The translations under genes and the position numbers were made by a program. DNA of 64,000 bases from Arion vulgaris (Eukaryota; Mollusca; Gastropoda; Stylommatophora; Arionidae), in the NCBI GenBank assembly GCA_020796225.1, contig CM036765.1, forward strand, positions 30,842,066 to 30,906,065, read 5' to 3'. The notes below the pieces were generated by a model, which saw only the letters and a list, made by a program, of their open reading frames with translations, did not search any database and was not told the DNA's origin. Positions 62,690 to 64,000 of this stretch are shown here, one piece after another; position 1 is the first letter of the stretch, and each line of letters begins with the position of its first letter.

Positions 62690-62985
62690 GTCAATAACAA
62701 AAGCTAAACTTTTATCTGCACAGAAGAAAGCTAAGATACTTGGAAGCTTCATACATGAAACCCTAACTGATTTCTCGGAAGGCATGTTAATATATTAATA
62801 AACACAAAAACTTCAAAGAGCAATGCTGCTTCGATACAATGGAAACAAAGCAAAAGGTCGGCCATGCAAAAGGTGGACCTCAGAGTTGACAAAAGACACT
62901 ATTTATGAAGCGCACACAAGAGCTCGTTCTTGAAACCTCTTCTTATCCTGATGCTGTGAGCCAAAGCAGGATTGGAGAGCCAAAA
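62690..62985 (+). pseudogene. LINE 3' end (KDTIYE family)
   Basis: Encodes AMLLRYNGNKAKGRPCKRWT and SELTKDTIYEAHTRARS, then a stop, followed by CCEPKQDWRA. The GRPxxRW motif marks the end of a LINE reverse transcriptase; the best copy of this family here. Confidence 0.7.
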
Positions 62986-63384
62986 TTTTTTTTTACAGCA
63001 TACTAGTTTAAAGACTTTATGACTAATGGCATCCACTGTTGAGCTGGCAAAAACATTTTTGATTTGAGCTAGACATTTTAAACATGTGACTGTCCTGGGA
63101 ATTTAATAACTGCTTACGGAAAACACACACAGAATTGGTGAAACTGTACTTACTAAACACAAGATGATTTAACAGATCATTTCGTTGATGAAGTATACAT
63201 ATAACTACAACTTCTTGATAACAACTCATATACAAGATGGCTTCTCCTGTCTGGAAACTTACTCATAAACCATAGATATCAAAATGATTGAATAAGGAGT
63301 AGACTGTAATCAAACTATTCAACAACAGTGACAGAAACAGAGTACAAAGTATGACAGGTTGATAAAGTACATCAATAAACAATT

Positions 63385-63720
63385 CATAAAGGGTTAGGGA
63401 TTTATTGTCTGATTGTTTATGTTATGTCTTCTATATAAGAAGTCTGAATTTCTTCACTTCTGGTGTATAATTTGCTTGATAAAGGTCTTTTAGTCGAAAT
63501 GTTGCTTTATATTGTTTTGTTGTACCTTGTAAAACTACAGTACTTTGTTTTTTTCATGGAAAGAATTGTAAAGGATGGCAGGAGAGGAGAAGAGCTGGAA
63601 GAAGTTTGTTGAAGACATTGCTCCGTTAGGAGTTGAAAGGTGAAGAAGAAGACTTTGTTTTTTTACATGTTTCACCATTACTACATAGTTTTACTGCAGA
63701 CTTTCCTTATATATAGGACA
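63385..63720 (+). mobile_element. Penelope-like 3' end, second family, split by a short LINE
   Basis: AGGGATTTATTGTCTGATTG, TTGCTTGATAAAGGTCTTTT, CAGTACTTTG, then after the insertion ACATGTTTCACC and GTTTTACTGCAGACT. It matches the right arm at 55068-55235. Confidence 0.75.
63555..63651 (+). mobile_element. 97-bp 5'-truncated LINE, 13-bp target duplication
   Basis: Flanked by ACTTTGTTTTTTT at 63542-63554 and 63652-63664. It encodes WKRIVKDGRRGEELEEV-like residues in a shifted frame and ends GGTGAAGAAGAAG, the same tail type as 28440-28835. Confidence 0.8.
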
Positions 63721-63739
63721 ATTCATAATGAATCAGTTT

Positions 63740-63880
63740 AAAAACCAATCACAGATATATTTGTGAATGTTTTGATTTGTGTGTTATTTTATGTGTTCCT
63801 TATTTGATAAAGGATTTTTAGTTGGAACGATAACTTTGTTGCTGTAGTTTGAAAAACTGCTGTACTGTGTACTTTGTAAC
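63740..63880 (+). mobile_element. Penelope-like 3' end, diverged solo copy
   Basis: TTATTTGATAAAGGATTTTT, AGTTGGAACGATAAC and GAAAAACTGCTGTACTGTG fit the family with many changes. Confidence 0.5.
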
Positions 63881-64000
63881 TTTTAATAGAAATAAGCACA
63901 GAAATGTTCATGGTTAATAAATAGAATACATGATGAATGCTATGACACGGGTAACCGGGTGTAATCAAAACATGTAATATATTGCACTGCTCATTCATGC

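Overview
This window is AT-rich eukaryotic nuclear DNA from an invertebrate animal. Exons are short, with GT-AG introns of 0.5-6.6 kb. The repeat content (Penelope-like elements, RNase H-bearing LINEs, piggyBac, hAT-type and TTAA MITEs, tRNA-derived SINEs, many minisatellites) suggests a lophotrochozoan, perhaps a mollusc; that is inference. No bacterial-type operon, CRISPR array, rRNA gene or intact tRNA gene was seen.

Region 1 (about 0.4-39.3 kb, + strand) is one spliced gene. Twenty exons chain in a single frame and end at a stop at 39,326-39,328. They give about 1,120 residues, and the 5' end lies left of the window. Exons 6-8 carry a C2-like block with the motif EVHDRDRK. My best family call is CFAP92/KIAA1257 (DUF4550-type, putative cilia and flagella protein). 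The exon chain is well supported; the family name is a recollection that needs a search.

The introns hold most of the mobile DNA. They include a broken piggyBac with legible ends (13.5-16.2 kb), its internally deleted MITE (26.6-26.9 kb), a hAT-like MITE carrying a TTAA MITE (5.9-6.4 kb), and inverted Penelope 3' ends (27.5 and 30.0-30.9 kb). A LINE copy at 16.8-22.6 kb has been inflated by two minisatellites and two nested LINEs.

Region 2 (39.3-64 kb) begins with the 3' UTR and continues as repeat-rich intergenic DNA: a Penelope-like element with a GIY-YIG domain (47.9-49.0 kb), LINE fragments, SINEs and five large minisatellites. One weak candidate exon of another gene lies on the minus strand at about 52.5-52.6 kb, beside a 48-bp array.

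The main theme is repeats made from repeats. At least four minisatellites can be traced to short segments of LINEs, and several insertions are nested with readable target-site duplications. One Penelope palindrome carries a filler copied from a minisatellite 4 kb away. All ORFs over 150 codons in the window come from tandem arrays, a LINE or a real exon read past its splice sites; none is a free-standing gene.
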